Shown: one piece after another, positions 1 to 11,973 of the stretch
Numbering within the stretch: the stretch's first letter is position 1
Layout of the letters: each line of letters starts with the position of its first letter
Origin: Diphasiastrum complanatum
Taxonomy: Eukaryota; Streptophyta; Lycopodiopsida; Lycopodiales; Lycopodiaceae
DNA length: 64,000 nt
Direction of reading: 5' to 3'
Assembly (NCBI GenBank): GCA_029204225.1
Contig: CM055104.1
Location: forward strand, 24,195,285-24,259,284
Translations under genes and position numbers: made by a program
The notes under the pieces: model-generated
The model's input: only the letters and a program-made list of their open reading frames with translations
Databases searched by the model: none
What the model was told of the DNA's origin: nothing

Positions 1-359
1 TTTTAAAAAAAGCCAAAAAATGCATATTTTAAATAAAGAACTACAAGTTTTTTGTTGCAAACTTCATAAAACCGTCATAACAAATGAAATAATAATTCAA
101 GAGAACAAATGATTTTTGAAACTCGAAATCCCATTGAAATACAAAACAACTTAAATTATATTTGCACTTTTTTTTTTTTAAGTACATTTTCTAAAGAATT
201 TTCACTGATGCCTCTCAATTCAAAACTTGACATATTCTCAACACTCCCGTTTTCAGCTGATGAAGTGAAAGACCCGTCTTCTTCATCAGAGTCAACTGGC
301 ATATCTTCCTCAAAATCCGCGTCTAATGTTGACAAAAAACCTTGTAAATCAGCTTTTCT

Positions 360-2735
360 CTATTGATGACGAGTAGAGGATGATGGTTTTTTCAATAATC
401 CAAGTCGTTCTTTCAATATAGATATAGTTGACTTTCGTAGATGATTGGTCATTGTTAATTCAAAATTACATGTCAAAACATCTACATCCTGTAGATTCAA
501 ATCGTCGACTCTTGGTTGATTTTTTGGCAATCCCTTTCTCTTGCCCTCTGGATCTACTTGCAATATTTCGAATTCATACCTTCCCAAAAAGGCATTCGTT
601 GAAGTGGTACGCAACCAATGGACACGTAGTACTTTTGTTTGATTGCTATTTTGAATAAAACCAAGTACTTTGGCAATCCAAAATGGATGTCCTTCATTGT
701 TTTCTGAAGCTAGCACAACAAGGCTTCCAATTTGGATTTCATTCAAATCACCACACCATTTCATTTTTGCAGCTTTTACACTTTGCCTATTCTTTCTTGA
801 GCCCACATAAATTTCACGTTCATCACCTTGCACAAGCTGCAAGAAATCATTATTCGAGGAAGATCTGAAGGTTCGCGACAGTTGTAGTTGATGTTTCTGA
901 TTTATGAGACCAATGAAATTCTTCAGTTGTTGATGTATGTTCGAGATTGAGCAAACTGATTTTTTTTTTTTCTTAAATCCATCCACCAATGCTGATCAAA
1001 CTAACCAAATGGATCAATCTCACAATGTTCTCTTTGCGCCTTTTGTACTTCTAGCAAGGAATTCAAGGGAGACAACACAACAAGCTTGATTTGAGTCGAT
1101 GAAATGTTGAACAAAAATCAAACTCTTTCAAGAGGTAGCCATGAAACTGAATTTGAAAATAGTTTGCCCCATAATAATATAATGCCTGACTTATTACATT
1201 TGATTTTAAACCGGTGCTGAAAGCTAATATCATTAATATTAGCTATGCATCACTCTGTTTCGTTGGACGTCTTAACATAATCACAAAAATCATATGTGTG
1301 TCTGATTAAGGACACGTTTGGCTTTGGCACATACGATTCCTTGACAATACTTTTAAGCACTGGTAAAAAAAATGCTTTCTTGCGTCTCAACCTCTTAGAA
1401 AAGCAACTAAACATTTGATCAATTTGATCGTGGGTATGTCTTACCAACAAAAATCCTATTTTTACTTTTTTGAAAAAAAATTTCTCCACTAGCATAGACA
1501 AGTATGCCAAAATAGTTTGGTTACTATTTTTTCTAGCAGTGTTGTCAAGCTGCAAATAAAGTATTTCTGGAAGATTTTCACCAAATTCGCAAATTATTTT
1601 ATGTACAATGGTGATTGTCAAATTTGGATCGTTTTGAACATTGGGATAATTAAAAAAGACCTTGGACTCCAAAGTGCCATTAAACACAAGTGCTCCAACG
1701 AGATGAACCTGAATAAAATCTGCCTCGTTCAAATTTTTGGGCACTCTGACAAAATGAGACAACATTGTTTTTTTCTGATCCATGCCATCAATAACAAGGC
1801 CCTGATATTTTTGTGAACATTCCAAAAATTTCTTTCGATGCTTGGCCAACTTTTGTCTTTCAACTGTTTGTCGATCTCTGTGCAATTGAAGGACTTTTGC
1901 AGCATGTACTGAAAATACAATGATTCACTTATTTAATAGAATAAAGATCATACCATAATGATATTAAAAAAGATTGCAACTTAAATTTTTTCAAAACAGA
2001 AAGTATTAAAATGAATGACAAATTTGATTAATATTTACCTTTCTCATCATTGGACTTTGCAAGTTGTTTTGCAAACTTTAACAACTCGCAAGTGAAACAT
2101 AATGTCATTTGTAATTTTTTGAGAATCTTTAACAGTCCAAAATCTCTTTTCCAAATTCTAAGAAAATATGAGTAACTCAAAAAGAGAACAATTCTTGTTT
2201 TGGCAAACTCTCATCAAAAATATTTCTAATTTTGTAAAATTATTCGACAAATGAAAATATAAGAAATTAGGCAAATTCTCTCCATGCACATCTATGAAAT
2301 GCTTTAGCCAAGCAGTTGGATTTAAAGCATCTGGAGAAACAGTTCAACCCTGTAAGAATCCCCGTAATGTTGGGTCTTTCTGAAGTTGAGCATGCATTCA
2401 TTGAAGCCGTGAGTTTCCGATTGCGTGAATTACTTTGTAAGCTTTGTGACAAACCTCCAAAGCATTTAAAAAGACGAAAAAGAGTTTTTGTTCGGCCTCA
2501 CTATTGCACACAAATAATAATTTCTCTCATCCTTACTTCGTAAAAAGAAGTTTGATCTTAATTCTTCAATTTCTCTGATACTCAGTTTTTGCAAACAACA
2601 GGATGAGCAGGAAATAATATTTCGTACCTTTTGAATCTCAGATTTTGTAATCAATTGTTTTTGACGATTCGTTAAATCAAGTGAAGATCTCAAGTCTCTC
2701 TTGTATTTTTCTTTTTGTTTATAGTCTGATCTATA
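360..2735 (-). pseudogene. DUF7869-family gene, broken (possible DDE-transposase relative)
   Basis: Family order is preserved across several frames. About 2690-2540 gives an N-terminal Cys motif (CSSCC) and ERNYYL. About 2450-2270 gives EVCHKAYKVIHAIGNSRL, then a stop, then TAWLKHFIDVHGENLP. About 2160-2042 gives RIWKRDFGLLKIL and a CFTCELLK Cys pair. A likely intron follows, with donor AAG/GTAAAT near 2040 and acceptor TTTTCAG near 1914. The core at 1911-1250 carries VIDGMDQKK, LPEILYLQLDN and HTHDQIDQMFS, the signature of the DUF7869 domain. 1250-990 continues the family's C-terminal region in shifted frames. 989-360 is an open 209-residue segment with a small BAH/chromo-like stretch (IGSLVVL, PFWIAKVLGF, VHWLR). 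Several stops and frameshifts show it is dead. The acidic residues in the three core motifs are placed like a DDE/DDD RNase-H-fold nuclease; that role is inference. Confidence 0.75.
1250..1911 (-). CDS. DUF7869 core exon of the broken gene
   Basis: This is the longest intact piece of the gene above, open for over 210 codons. It has the conserved family motifs DGMDQKK, then HLVGALVF, then LTITIVH, then LYLQLDN, then KVKIGFLLVRHTHDQIDQMFS. The exon start is placed at the acceptor TTTTCAG rather than at the internal ATG at 1885, because family-like sequence (HAAKVLQLHRDRQ) continues upstream of that ATG to the splice site. Candidate metal ligands are the Asp of DGMD, the Asp of LQLDN and the Asp pair of HDQID. 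Family membership is recognised from sequence pattern; enzymatic activity is inferred. Confidence 0.7.
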
Positions 2736-2962
2736 AATTGAACCTATGACACTAGTAGGTGCTTGAACTGGTTGAGAAGGTGTTGGAATTTCATGACTTG
2801 GAATTCTGGCTCCAACCTCAAGATGTTGTAGACCCTCAGAAGGCTCTAAATTTTCAATAAATATAGCCCTTTTAGATTTAACACGATGAACATCACTTTG
2901 AGAAGGTCTCCTATGAACATGAGAATAGCTTGAACGTCATGGATCAACAAACTTACACGGAT

Positions 2963-3700
2963 CGGCGAAAGTTCTCTCTCTATGATCTAAGAGAAAACTG
3001 TGAAAAATAACAAAAAAACCCATAAAAATTGTATTTTCTCTCCATTTCCTAGGAAATAGGGACCCCTTCCCACCTAGATTTAGCTAAACATGTATCATAG
3101 GAAGCTACTCTAAGCTCTGGTGAAGGTTATCTCTCTAAAATCTAAGAGAAAATTGCCAAAAATAGCAAAAAACTTATAAAAAATGTATTTTCTCTCCCTT
3201 TCCTGGAAAATAACCCTTGCCCACTTGGATTTAGCTAAACCTATATCAAAGGAAGTTACTCTAAGCTTTGCGAAGGTTATCTCTCTAGTATCTGAAAGAA
3301 AACTGCCAAAATAACAAAAAAAACTCATACAAATTGTATTTTCTTTCCATACCCTAGGAACCAACCCTCGCCCACCCGAATTAAGCTAAATCTGCATTAG
3401 AAGAGGCTACTCTCAACTCAAAGTAGATTCTCTCTAGGATCTAAAAGAAAACTGCCAAAAATACCAAAAAACTCCCATAGAATTTGCATTTTCTTGCCAT
3501 TCCCTGTGAATCAACCCTCTCTCACCTGGATTTAACTAAATCCATATTATCGAAGGCAGTAGCTCGGCAAAGGTTATCTATCCATGATATGTAATAAAAT
3601 TGTCAAAAATAACAAAAAACACCTAAAAAGAGACATTCTTTTCATGATTCTTTGAGATCTACCAAGAAGTAAACTTTCAGAGATTTTTATAGTTAGATCT
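2963..3700 (+). repeat. Five diverged tandem copies of an about 150-bp unit
   Basis: Units begin near 2963, 3119, 3271, 3421 and 3570. Each carries a GCGAAGGTTATCTCTCT-like start, then ATCTAAGAGAAAACTGCCAAA, an A-rich stretch, a TTTTCTCTCC block, and CCCACCTGGATTTAGCTAAA. Similar GGCGAAGGTT motifs occur in the leader of the minus-strand gypsy element at 46.1-46.75 kb. This array is therefore probably the leader of the plus-strand gypsy fragment that follows. 3700-4550 continues as AT-rich sequence full of AGATCT-like words, with no gene. Confidence 0.7.
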
Positions 3701-4555
3701 GATCCAGATCTAGCTTCTGTGAAATTTTTGTGAAGATCCAATGGCCAGATTTAGAAATATCTAAGAAAAAATGTTGAAAAGTGCTCAAAAACTGAGTTTT
3801 TTCAAGGTGGTGCAAAAATTGTCCATTAAAAACCCTCTTAGACCTCATATTATCTAGATCTAGTCTAGATACAACTACTTTAGGAAGGGTGAAGGTTAGA
3901 TCTACTTTTATCTGAAGAAATCTTAGAAAAACCACAAAAAACCGCTAAAAATAAGCAAAAATACACTAAAAATAACCATGTGCTCTTAATTTCTCTAAAT
4001 TTGACGGTTGAAAACTCAATCCAAATTGTTGATAGTTGGAGTATATCGTGCTTCAGCTACTGCAAATTTTGGGTTTGATCAGACTCTCAGATCTTGAAAT
4101 CTTAGAGAAACAATCCTAAAAAGAGCTTGATTTTAGCAAAAATCTTCAATTTTTGACGATCGGCTCAAAACAAACATTCGCATGTCTCAGAGAAGTTTCA
4201 TCAGATCTTGATTCAATTGTGTCACCTTGTTGAAAAAGTCATTTTTTATACCGTCTCCATCCGTGTTTTTATTGCCATCTCCATCTGCTCAATCTTCATC
4301 CTTTTTCATATCATTACATGCATCTATCTTTTCCTCAATCAGTATCCTAAGATAACAACCATTTGTTACCATTTATTCACACACCTCCCTTCTATCCTTT
4401 TGATTGTCCTTGATTTCTTAATCTCTCAATATTTGGTCTACTTCTTGTCTTCTCTTGTTTACCTCTTGAAAAAAACAAAAAAAAACAAGTGAGACACCAC
4501 AGTTATACAACCCTTGAAGCAATTACGTATATCACGATAATACTACATTCTAGCC

Positions 4556-6041
4556 ATGACTACCAAGTTTGGGAGATTAGTTGCATTTCAGATGTTTCTT
4601 GATGAGACAGTTCAACAATACACCAGAAGAATGTTCGATCTGGTAAAATATATTGATCTACTGAGCCCAAAGACCATAATGCAAAACTATTATACCAGAT
4701 TACTCAACAAGATCAAATCTAGTATGAAGAAGTTTGCATCCTACACTTCATTGCCACAAATATGTCAAGATGTTGTCATTATGGAGAATCTTATCTTGAA
4801 AAATAGAGTAGATCACTCATATCCAAACGCAAAAGATATTCGATGGGAAACCAGGAAAGTCTGAAGAGTTCATGCTAGTCGAGCAGACAAGGGCAGAAGG
4901 CTACGAATCATCAGGGAGTGTAACAGAGTCAAACAGATCGAGTGCAACAGAAGAACAAGAACCTTCCAATTCAAGCTATCAGCAAGATTATGCTCACGCA
5001 ATTCAGTTTCTTGAGAAGGACGAATGTACATACTACTTCGGCGATCATCCAAGTACAAGATGTCCAATAAAAAATCCACACTTCTTACAAAGGCAAAATG
5101 CAAAGCAGCAAGTTCGACGACAAGATCCAAAGGTTCAAAGGCTACAAGCAGGATTAAGCCAACAAGGAGCTCACCAAAGGGATGGATGTCAGATTGATCC
5201 ATCTAAATCGCGAATTTCTTCAACAACCAGTGGCAAGGTGAAAGTATTGGTCATATAATCTTGCATGTCACCGAACTCAAGGGAGGACCATAATAGCCAA
5301 CCAATCTATTTTGTGGAAGATCCTAAGGGGCATCTGTTATCGGTGCATGTCTATCAACTTAGAGACGATGCCATACTGCACTCAGTAAGGTGCTATGGAT
5401 GCAGAGAAAAACATCACCGAGCCGAATGTCCACATCGAGGGAATCCATCAACATTCAAGCTCGGTTGTTTGCAATGCGGAGTTAACCATCCATGCCGAGA
5501 TTGTCCGATGCGCAATCCACAAATAGCTAGGTGACATTTGGCTTATGTAGACCGACATGCACCTGTGGTGACCATTTCACCTATCAATAGAATGCACTAT
5601 AAAAAAAAAGTCCTAGTGCCATCGGGTTATGAAACGAATGAAGAAGAGGACAATCTGACAAAAGTCCCAAAGTATGTAGAGATACCCTCGAGCAAACAAG
5701 TAACACCATCACAGAAGACAGAGCTGATAGAATCTATCAAGCCAATGATAGCTGAGGAAGTCAAGCAATTGGCAATCGAGGAAGTCCGGCAAGTTCTATC
5801 AGAACTCTTGGCACAATCAATACACAGATTGTTTAGTGATGCATTACAAAGGGAACATGTGTCAACGAAGCAACTTGACGGCAGTTCAACACAAGATCCA
5901 AAGGAAAGCGCAATCATGCAGCCTTCAAATGGGAAGTGCACTGACAAGGGAAAACTAAGGTTGATGACTGTCCCTCAACGAGCAAGTTTCAACCAAGGTC
6001 TGATTGTTCCACAATGCAACAAAACCCCAAACCAACACTAA
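4556..6041 (+). pseudogene. Ty3/gypsy gag remnant with three zinc knuckles
   Basis: 4556-4864 encodes a gag C-terminal-domain-like segment (DETVQQYTRRMFDLV, CQDVVIMENLI). 4872-5258 is in a shifted frame and holds a first knuckle, CTYYFGDHPSTRC, whose second Cys is replaced by Tyr. 5265-5534 carries CYGCREKHHRAEC and CLQCGVNHPCRDC. 5538-6041 is a linker rich in Lys and Glu. Breaks at 4862, 5256 and 5534 are frameshifts or stops. Gag would form the particle and its knuckles bind the element RNA. No protease or RT follows; from 6042 to about 6385 I see only a short Pro-rich ORF and no gene. Confidence 0.7.
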
Positions 6042-6388
6042 ATCCGGGTGTAACAATACTTCAAAGGCCAAATCTAGGGAATCCAAGCCCAAAAAGGCCA
6101 ATTATACAACAAGAACCAGTGCCTACAACGACAACATCATGTCATTGTTGGGGAAAGTCTTTTGATTCAAACATACCACAATTTTCTAGTTCTTAACGGA
6201 TTTCGTCTCCACATTTACATGAGATCTAGGTTGAAAACTGTACATCAGTATAAAAGGACTATAACATGTAGCATAATATTTTCCACTGTTACAAGCAAAT
6301 TCAATTAAAGGAATGTAATCTTTCTATTGAGACTGCCTGTAATACACATATGTCCTCAACATATCCTCCATAGTCTGATTAGTCCTTG

Positions 6389-6922
6389 TCATCTAGCCAT
6401 TTGATTCAAGATGATCCGTAGAACTAAAACCAAACGGAATGTACAACTGACGGTTACTGACCAAAAGTGACTTGTATACTTAGGATCTACATCACTAACA
6501 ATATCACTTGAAAATTCATAAAGCCTGAATAATCTTTCCACAAAGATTTGGGCTAAATCCGAAGCCTTTGCAGTTGACTTAACTAGTATGAACATAGCTA
6601 ACTTAGTTAACATGTCCACTACAACCCAAATAAAATCATTATGAGTCCAATTACAAAATCCATAAATATGCGTTCCCATTGTTTCTAAGAGATATCTAAG
6701 AGATGTAACAACCCTCCAATAAAACTCTCTTATGACCAAGTCAAAAGTCATGTGTATACCTGGATGACCTACACAAGGTACGCCATGACATTCATAAAGA
6801 ATCTTTTTCTTTATCTCATCATCTACTGGTACACAAACTTTGTCATTCAATAGCAAACCACCTCGGATAGAGAACTGTTCTATTATATTCTTATCTTTCT
6901 TAGGAACCTGAGATCCCTGCAA
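6389..6922 (-). pseudogene. Ty3/gypsy integrase fragment
   Basis: The reading frame begins with the half zinc-binding motif (HGVPCVGHPGIHMTFDLV, then FYW). The Cys pair that should follow is lost in a deletion. The core continues with DFIWVVVDMLTKLAMFI and VSDVDPKYTSHFW, which contain two of the three catalytic acidic residues; the Glu region is missing. This is the 3'-most coding piece of the minus-strand element whose LTR lies at 9243-9721. No 3' LTR is found, so the element is truncated against the plus-strand gag remnant. Confidence 0.75.
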
Positions 6923-7054
6923 GTTATCTCTATTCCATTTTCATTTTCCCAGTCTCAACCATCTTCTAGATGCAACCAAAATGAGAATCTGATTCACACT
7001 TTCCTCTCAACGAAAGATATAGATTAGTGGAAATCTCGGTGAATGAAAGTTCAT

Positions 7055-7315
7055 TTAATTCACCAATCCGACTAAGAGCGTCCACAACTTGGTTAGATTT
7101 GCTTTCACATACCGGATCTCATAATCAAATTTCTGCATAAGCTCAGCCCAACAAGCTATACGACCCCTCAGATCGTTTTGATTGCAAAAGTATTTCAGAG
7201 ACTGGTGATCTATATACACTATAAACTGACTATCATAAGGTAATTCAACTAGAAAAACATCTTTCAATTTAGCTAAAATTTTATTCTTCTCTATTTGATC
7301 ATGATCTAAGTCCAC
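7055..7315 (-). pseudogene. Ty3/gypsy RNase H fragment
   Basis: The segment has the typical RNase H end of gypsy pol: FIVYIDHQSLKYF, then RIACWAELMQKFDYEIRYVKAN, with the catalytic Asp of the DH pair present. The following ADALSRR-like end is garbled. Nearly all of the reverse transcriptase between this piece and the protease is deleted: 7316-7555 retains only scraps in shifted frames. It belongs to the same minus-strand element as the flanking protease and integrase pieces. Confidence 0.75.
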
Positions 7316-7555
7316 TGAGTTAAGAATTTTTTATAATTCACAACTACTTAGATGCATTTTAGAGAAATCTAAAATGGGTTTGGCAAACAAAAAATGAGCT
7401 TCATACAGTGAATAATTTTTTTTTCATTACATTAGCAAATGAAATCATCCCAGATGGAGGTACATTTCTATCTCCAAACAGAGTAACTACTTCATTACCC
7501 TCCTGAAATAAGAGCACATGCTTCTCACAATCTATATCAAGAGTTTATTAAATAA

Positions 7556-8064
7556 TCACTCATAACCTAGGATTATGTCCGTACGTGCTAAATCCAAAAC
7601 ATGAAAATCTATTAACTCTCTGTAATCTTGAATCCAAACTGGAAGGTTCGGAACTTTAACATCCCAAGTCTCCAATTCCACACCTGAAGCTAGATATACC
7701 TTATATGTATGATCACTGGCTTCAGTTTCCAGGTCGAGTTTCTGCACAAGAGCAGAGTCAATGAAATTATGAGTTCGAACCACTATCCACCAATATGCTA
7801 CCTTCGTGTTTTTTAATTGTGCCTTTCAAACAAAATAATTCATTAGGCAAGAATGAACAGTACTGAATGAATTCACACTCACAATTAACCTTGTTAATTT
7901 CCAATTTTAGATTTTTCATCTCAATGACTTTAGCTGCAAGTTTCTTTCACTCCAGACAGATCTTCATAATATGTCCAGGCTTATTGCAAACAAAACACAC
8001 ATTCAACTTCTCAGTCTTCTTCCAAGACATGTGTTTCTTTTGCTTAAAATCTGATGCCATTTAA
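7556..8064 (-). pseudogene. Ty3/gypsy zinc knuckle and aspartic protease
   Basis: In the minus-strand reading from 8062, a CCHC knuckle CFVCNKPGHIMKIC (C-x2-C-x4-H-x4-C) is followed about 50 codons later by the protease active site ILVDSG. A frameshift then leads into the rest of the protease, THNFIDSALVQKL and VLDLARTDIILGYEW. The knuckle binds RNA and the protease matures the polyprotein. Stops after the knuckle and at the active site show that this copy is inactive. Confidence 0.75.
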
Positions 8065-8153
8065 TCTCGTTCGTCAAAATATTAGACTTGTTTTTTGTTA
8101 GGAACTCATTTTTTTCTTTTCTTTTGGTTGGATCCAGATGGATTAGCCTGAAA

Positions 8154-8600
8154 CTACTTCTGGGATGCCACCACCATGGAATCGTAAGCTTTCGCAACTC
8201 GTACGACGTCATAAAAAATCTGAAGCACATTTCGCTTACATTCATTCTGATAATTTGTTGGCAAACCTAGGATAAACTGCCAGAGTACGAGTTTTGCATT
8301 GAATGACGAAACTTTATTCCATAAATCTATAAATTTATGCAAGCAAGAGTCTAAGCTACGAGTACCCATTTTGCAACTAACAAATTTTTGGTCAAAATCC
8401 AAATCGTCTGCAACCACAAACGATTTTCTGAAAACTTCCATGAATTCTTCCCATGTAGTGAGTTAGGGTTATAAATTACGCCACCACAACGAAGCCTTTC
8501 CTCGGAAAAACAAAACCATGCTCTAGATCTTTTTATCTTCTGAAATTGCATGCAGATTGAAATAACTAGTCCACTTGGTTAACCAGTCGTCTACTACCTT
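8154..8600 (-). pseudogene. Ty3/gypsy gag (capsid) fragment
   Basis: Frame pieces read WLTKWTSYFNLH, then a broken segment with W-rich residues, then TTWEEFMEVFRKSF, SLDSCLHKFIDLWNKV and FILGLP. This matches the retrotransposon gag pattern of a Trp-rich N half followed by F..KF and F..GL. It sits upstream of the zinc knuckle in the same minus-strand element. There are two or more frameshifts. The leader from 8600 to 9225 has no other gene. Confidence 0.65.
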
Positions 8601-9224
8601 TGGCTTCTTCTCTTTCTTCTCCCCCAAAAAAAATTCTGGCTGAAAGTCCAATTTGGTGAAGAGAGAGTTTTAACTTGATTCAGTAGTACCTCCATTTGTT
8701 GATCCCTTAAATTGTTCTTATTGTTCATTTTATTGAACGCTTGACTTAATTGTTGGCAAATCTGTCAGTAGGTAGGAATAGGTATCATACCCTCAAGACT
8801 TGCGTTATCATCTGCCATTATTGAATACTTGAAACAAAAAAATTAGCTTAATTAGTCGACAGATCCAAAATCTTTAACTAAAAGTGAAAAGTACTAGACC
8901 TTCATAACTGGTTGATACTATTTCAGCAAGGTTTTTCAATTTATTAAGCAAAAAATCACCAAAAAAACATGTTTTTGGTCCACATTTCAACCATTTTTGC
9001 AACATTTTGTGGATCAAATGCACATGCAAGTGCAATAAAAAAACCGTTAATTTCCATTGTTTATTATGAAAAAAGTCCATAATCATGAGCAATAGGCTGA
9101 AAGTACATGAAGATCTGAGAAGCCACCTTCTTGGAGATCAATTCCACCACCTGAAAGCAAAAAGCAAAGAGATCCACCAAAACGCAAGAATCCCGACTCC
9201 ACCTTTTGATTGATGTAAACCTTA

Positions 9225-9237
9225 GCTCTGATATCAC
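9225..9237 (-). other. Primer-binding site, initiator tRNA-Met type
   Basis: On the minus strand the sequence is GTGATATCAGAGC, close to the TGGTATCAGAGC complement of the initiator tRNA-Met 3' end used by many plant LTR elements. It lies five bases from the inner end of the LTR at 9243-9721, which fixes the orientation of the element. Confidence 0.65.
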
Positions 9238-9242
9238 TAAAA

Positions 9243-9721
9243 TGATTGCCAAGTGAAGATCTTCACAAATCCTGTTACACGCAACCAAAAGGACACCTAT
9301 GGAGCAAAACCACTCAACTGATAGGAAATGGCTAGTCAATACCCTAACCACTTCACCTCCAAACCAAGGTGAATGAATACAAGAGAGGAAGGGATCATGG
9401 CTTTTGAAATCAGAAAAGACAATGAGGATATGGGCGAGTTCCACTAGGATATATACTCTCCAAGAACTAGAGAATATTCTCTCTAGGATCCCTCCATTCC
9501 TATCAAAGAAATTGACCTCCTAGTCTTGCATAAAAGCAGTCAAACACCATGCAAAAGCTCCATAGGTCCAATTGGAATACCTGGGCCCTCATAAGATTAT
9601 TAATTACATTACCGGCCAAGCCCAGAATGATGTGGTGTAACTAACAACCTTATACACTAGAGTAAGGGCTATCAAAGTCCGAAATTATTTCGAATCCCAC
9701 ATACTGGACATGGATGTAACA
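9243..9721 (-). mobile_element. 5' LTR of the minus-strand gypsy element
   Basis: The 479-bp interval starts TG and ends CA (on the minus strand it begins TGTTACATCC, a common LTR start). It abuts the primer-binding site on its inner side. Its partner LTR is not in the window. 9722-10340 beyond it is AT-rich with no gene that I can recognise. Confidence 0.6.
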
Positions 9722-10346
9722 CTTGTTATGCTTTCTTAAGACTGATATACCAAAGCAATGAAGTTTTATACATGGGTGCCCTCCCAAATGATGTTTATTG
9801 TTTGTTCTAACCGTATGTTACAGATCTAAACTTGTTTGAAGCCTTTTTCTAATCCCTATAAAGTATTTTGAGAATTTTAATGATAGCTCTTTAAGGACAT
9901 GTCAGCATAGAAGCCATTTTCAACTAACGAAAGTGTGCTCTCCTATAGATTTTCTTTGCATTCATCTCGCATGTGTGGACAACAAAACCTCAAGTGACAT
10001 GGCAAGCCTCTTGATGACCTCACCTCCCTCTATACTTTACTTATAGCCTCTAATTAGATGCACTATAGCCAAAGATATCATCGTCACAAATTTGGCAATA
10101 TTTAGAGAAAATATAGGCTAATTTTTCAACATGTTTTAATTGCATGTCAAAAAATGAATAGTAGGTCGTTTTTTCTCTATTGAATTATCATTTTCAAGTC
10201 ACTCTATATGTTTGAAAACATGCAATAGTGAGTTACAATGGTTTGAGTAATGTTAATTCTGGTTTGAATATAGTTTCCATAATATACATGTGATAACTAT
10301 GATTTATAGTTTGAAAAAGAAGTCTACGTGAAAAGATACAAGAATT

Positions 10347-10515
10347 CATTAGGGCCCAGTCCAAAAAAGGCCTCTTCCTTGCCTAAACATATTTTGTTAA
10401 TTAGGATTAATTTTCTCATTAATCGTCCTATGTGGCAGTTCAACTTGGGTTTGTTATGTGTTAACTCATATTTTAATAGCCTTTACATAGACCTAGTATA
10501 ATATAGCAAGGACAA
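10347..10515 (+). repeat. Single end of the foldback element family
   Basis: The sequence from CATTAGGGCCC through AAAAAAGGCCTCTTCCTTGC, then GTCCTATGTGGCAGTTCA, CTTGGGTTTG and ACCTAGTATA, matches the left arm of the foldback element at 35446-36548 over about 165 bp. No matching right arm follows, so this is a truncated or solo end. Confidence 0.7.
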
Positions 10516-10661
10516 CTAATTTTAATGCAGCCTAAAATTTGAATACAATATAATATCTATTTCTTCAAGCCCTTCAAAAATCAATTTTATCACTATGAGA
10601 TCCCTAGAGATTTTAAATTAATATTTCTACAATCATGTTAAATGGGTGGAAAGGACACATA

Positions 10662-10663
<2 letters not shown>

Positions 10664-10731
<68 letters not shown>
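10664..10731 (+). repeat. (CT)34 microsatellite
   Basis: Uninterrupted CT dinucleotides. The ORF running through it (Ser-Leu repeats) is an artefact. Confidence 0.97.
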
Positions 10732-10732
<1 letters not shown>

Positions 10733-10799
10733 AATTCTAATTACAATTGCAGAGAAAACTGATGTATCTCATTTTTTTTTCCCGTTTGAACAGGCATCT

Positions 10800-11973
10800 A
10801 CCTACGAGCAACAAAGTCATCTAGCCCATAGTGTAGAGACCAGTGCTGGGCAGGTATATAGGTGCCCAGGTGGTATTGTAGCGCAGGCATCCCAAAGGGA
10901 GCCGGGAAACACGACTTAGCTTCCCAGCTTTCAACTCTTGCCATCCGAACCCACTTGACATACAAGCAGCCAACTCGCCAACAACGATCAGACTTAACCA
11001 ACTTGAAGTTCCGAGGACCAACATTGAGATCCAACCTGGCGCCATGCCAGATGGGGGGTCCCGATGTGGGTGACTTCCCTCCAAGCAAGCCGCCCGACAT
11101 ACATCAAACTTAACCAACTCGAAGCTTCGTTACAAACGAGTAACATCCATTCCAAGCAAGCGGTCTGACTTACATCAGACTTAACCAACTGAAAGCTTCG
11201 TCACGAGCGCTGGAAGCCACCCTGGCGCCTCGCCAGACTGGACAGCCATAAACAGGTAACATCCACCCAAGCAAGCCATCCAACTCAGCCGACAGGTTAG
11301 AGCCCGTTCCCCAAGAGCTTAACCCATTCACGTTCATGCAAGGAACACTCAGAACCACAAGCCGCGACAGATATGGAAACAACCAGTTCCTGGACCAAAT
11401 GGTCCCGACAGCATACCGCTGGCGCCACGGACCGAATGGTCCCGACGGCATACCGCTGGCGTCCCGGGATACGACCCTCAGCTATGTGCCAAGTTAAAAA
11501 TTTTGAAAGCGGCCTTACAACTGGCGCTTTTACCGAACACTGAAACCCAGAAGGTAATCAGAGTCAGTTTAAGGAAAATCCCACTTTATTGATAAATCTG
11601 AGAAGGTTACATTTCAAGTGTGTGACCGACCCTAGTCTCCGGGGCGCTAGCATGCCAAGGCGAGAGCCATGCCAACATTCCAGCAAGGGAGGCTGAGACT
11701 TGGTTGGAGCTCGCCCTGATCGCAACCCGCACTCCCCTATAGTATTGGTGTGATTCGGCACCCCCCCTCATACCAAGCACTCTACCCAAGCTGGTAAAGC
11801 ACGTTTTTCTCTCTCTAGGATTTTCTCTTTCTAGAAAGTCATTTTCTCTCTCTAGATTTTATTGATCCCCAGGCTTCCTTTAATCATGCCTAGATCGTGT
11901 GAGTGATTGCACATCGATCTGAGCTCTCTGGACTTCGCTAGAACCGATCAAAGATTTTCACCCATAGGAACTT
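10800..11973 (+). mobile_element. LTR-like GC-rich block ending at a GGCGCC primer-binding site
   Basis: This block is far richer in G+C than its surroundings. It contains two diverged copies of CAAGCAAGC-x-ACATCAGACTTAACCAACT followed by GAAGCTTCG (near 11090 and 11155), and a doubled AATGGTCCCGAC plus GGCATACCGCTGGCG (near 11398-11462). It closes with CTTTCTAG-rich sequence and CCCATAGGAACTTGGCGCCGG. A TTGGCGCC start just inside the LTR is usual for Tat/Ogre-type gypsy primer-binding sites, so a long 5' LTR is plausible. No internal coding region follows and the left boundary is uncertain. Confidence 0.35.

Noticed and set aside
10798-11451. Overlapping ORFs of 60-100 codons in the GC-rich block
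   Set aside because: They overlap on both strands with no shared signature; the block looks like LTR sequence.
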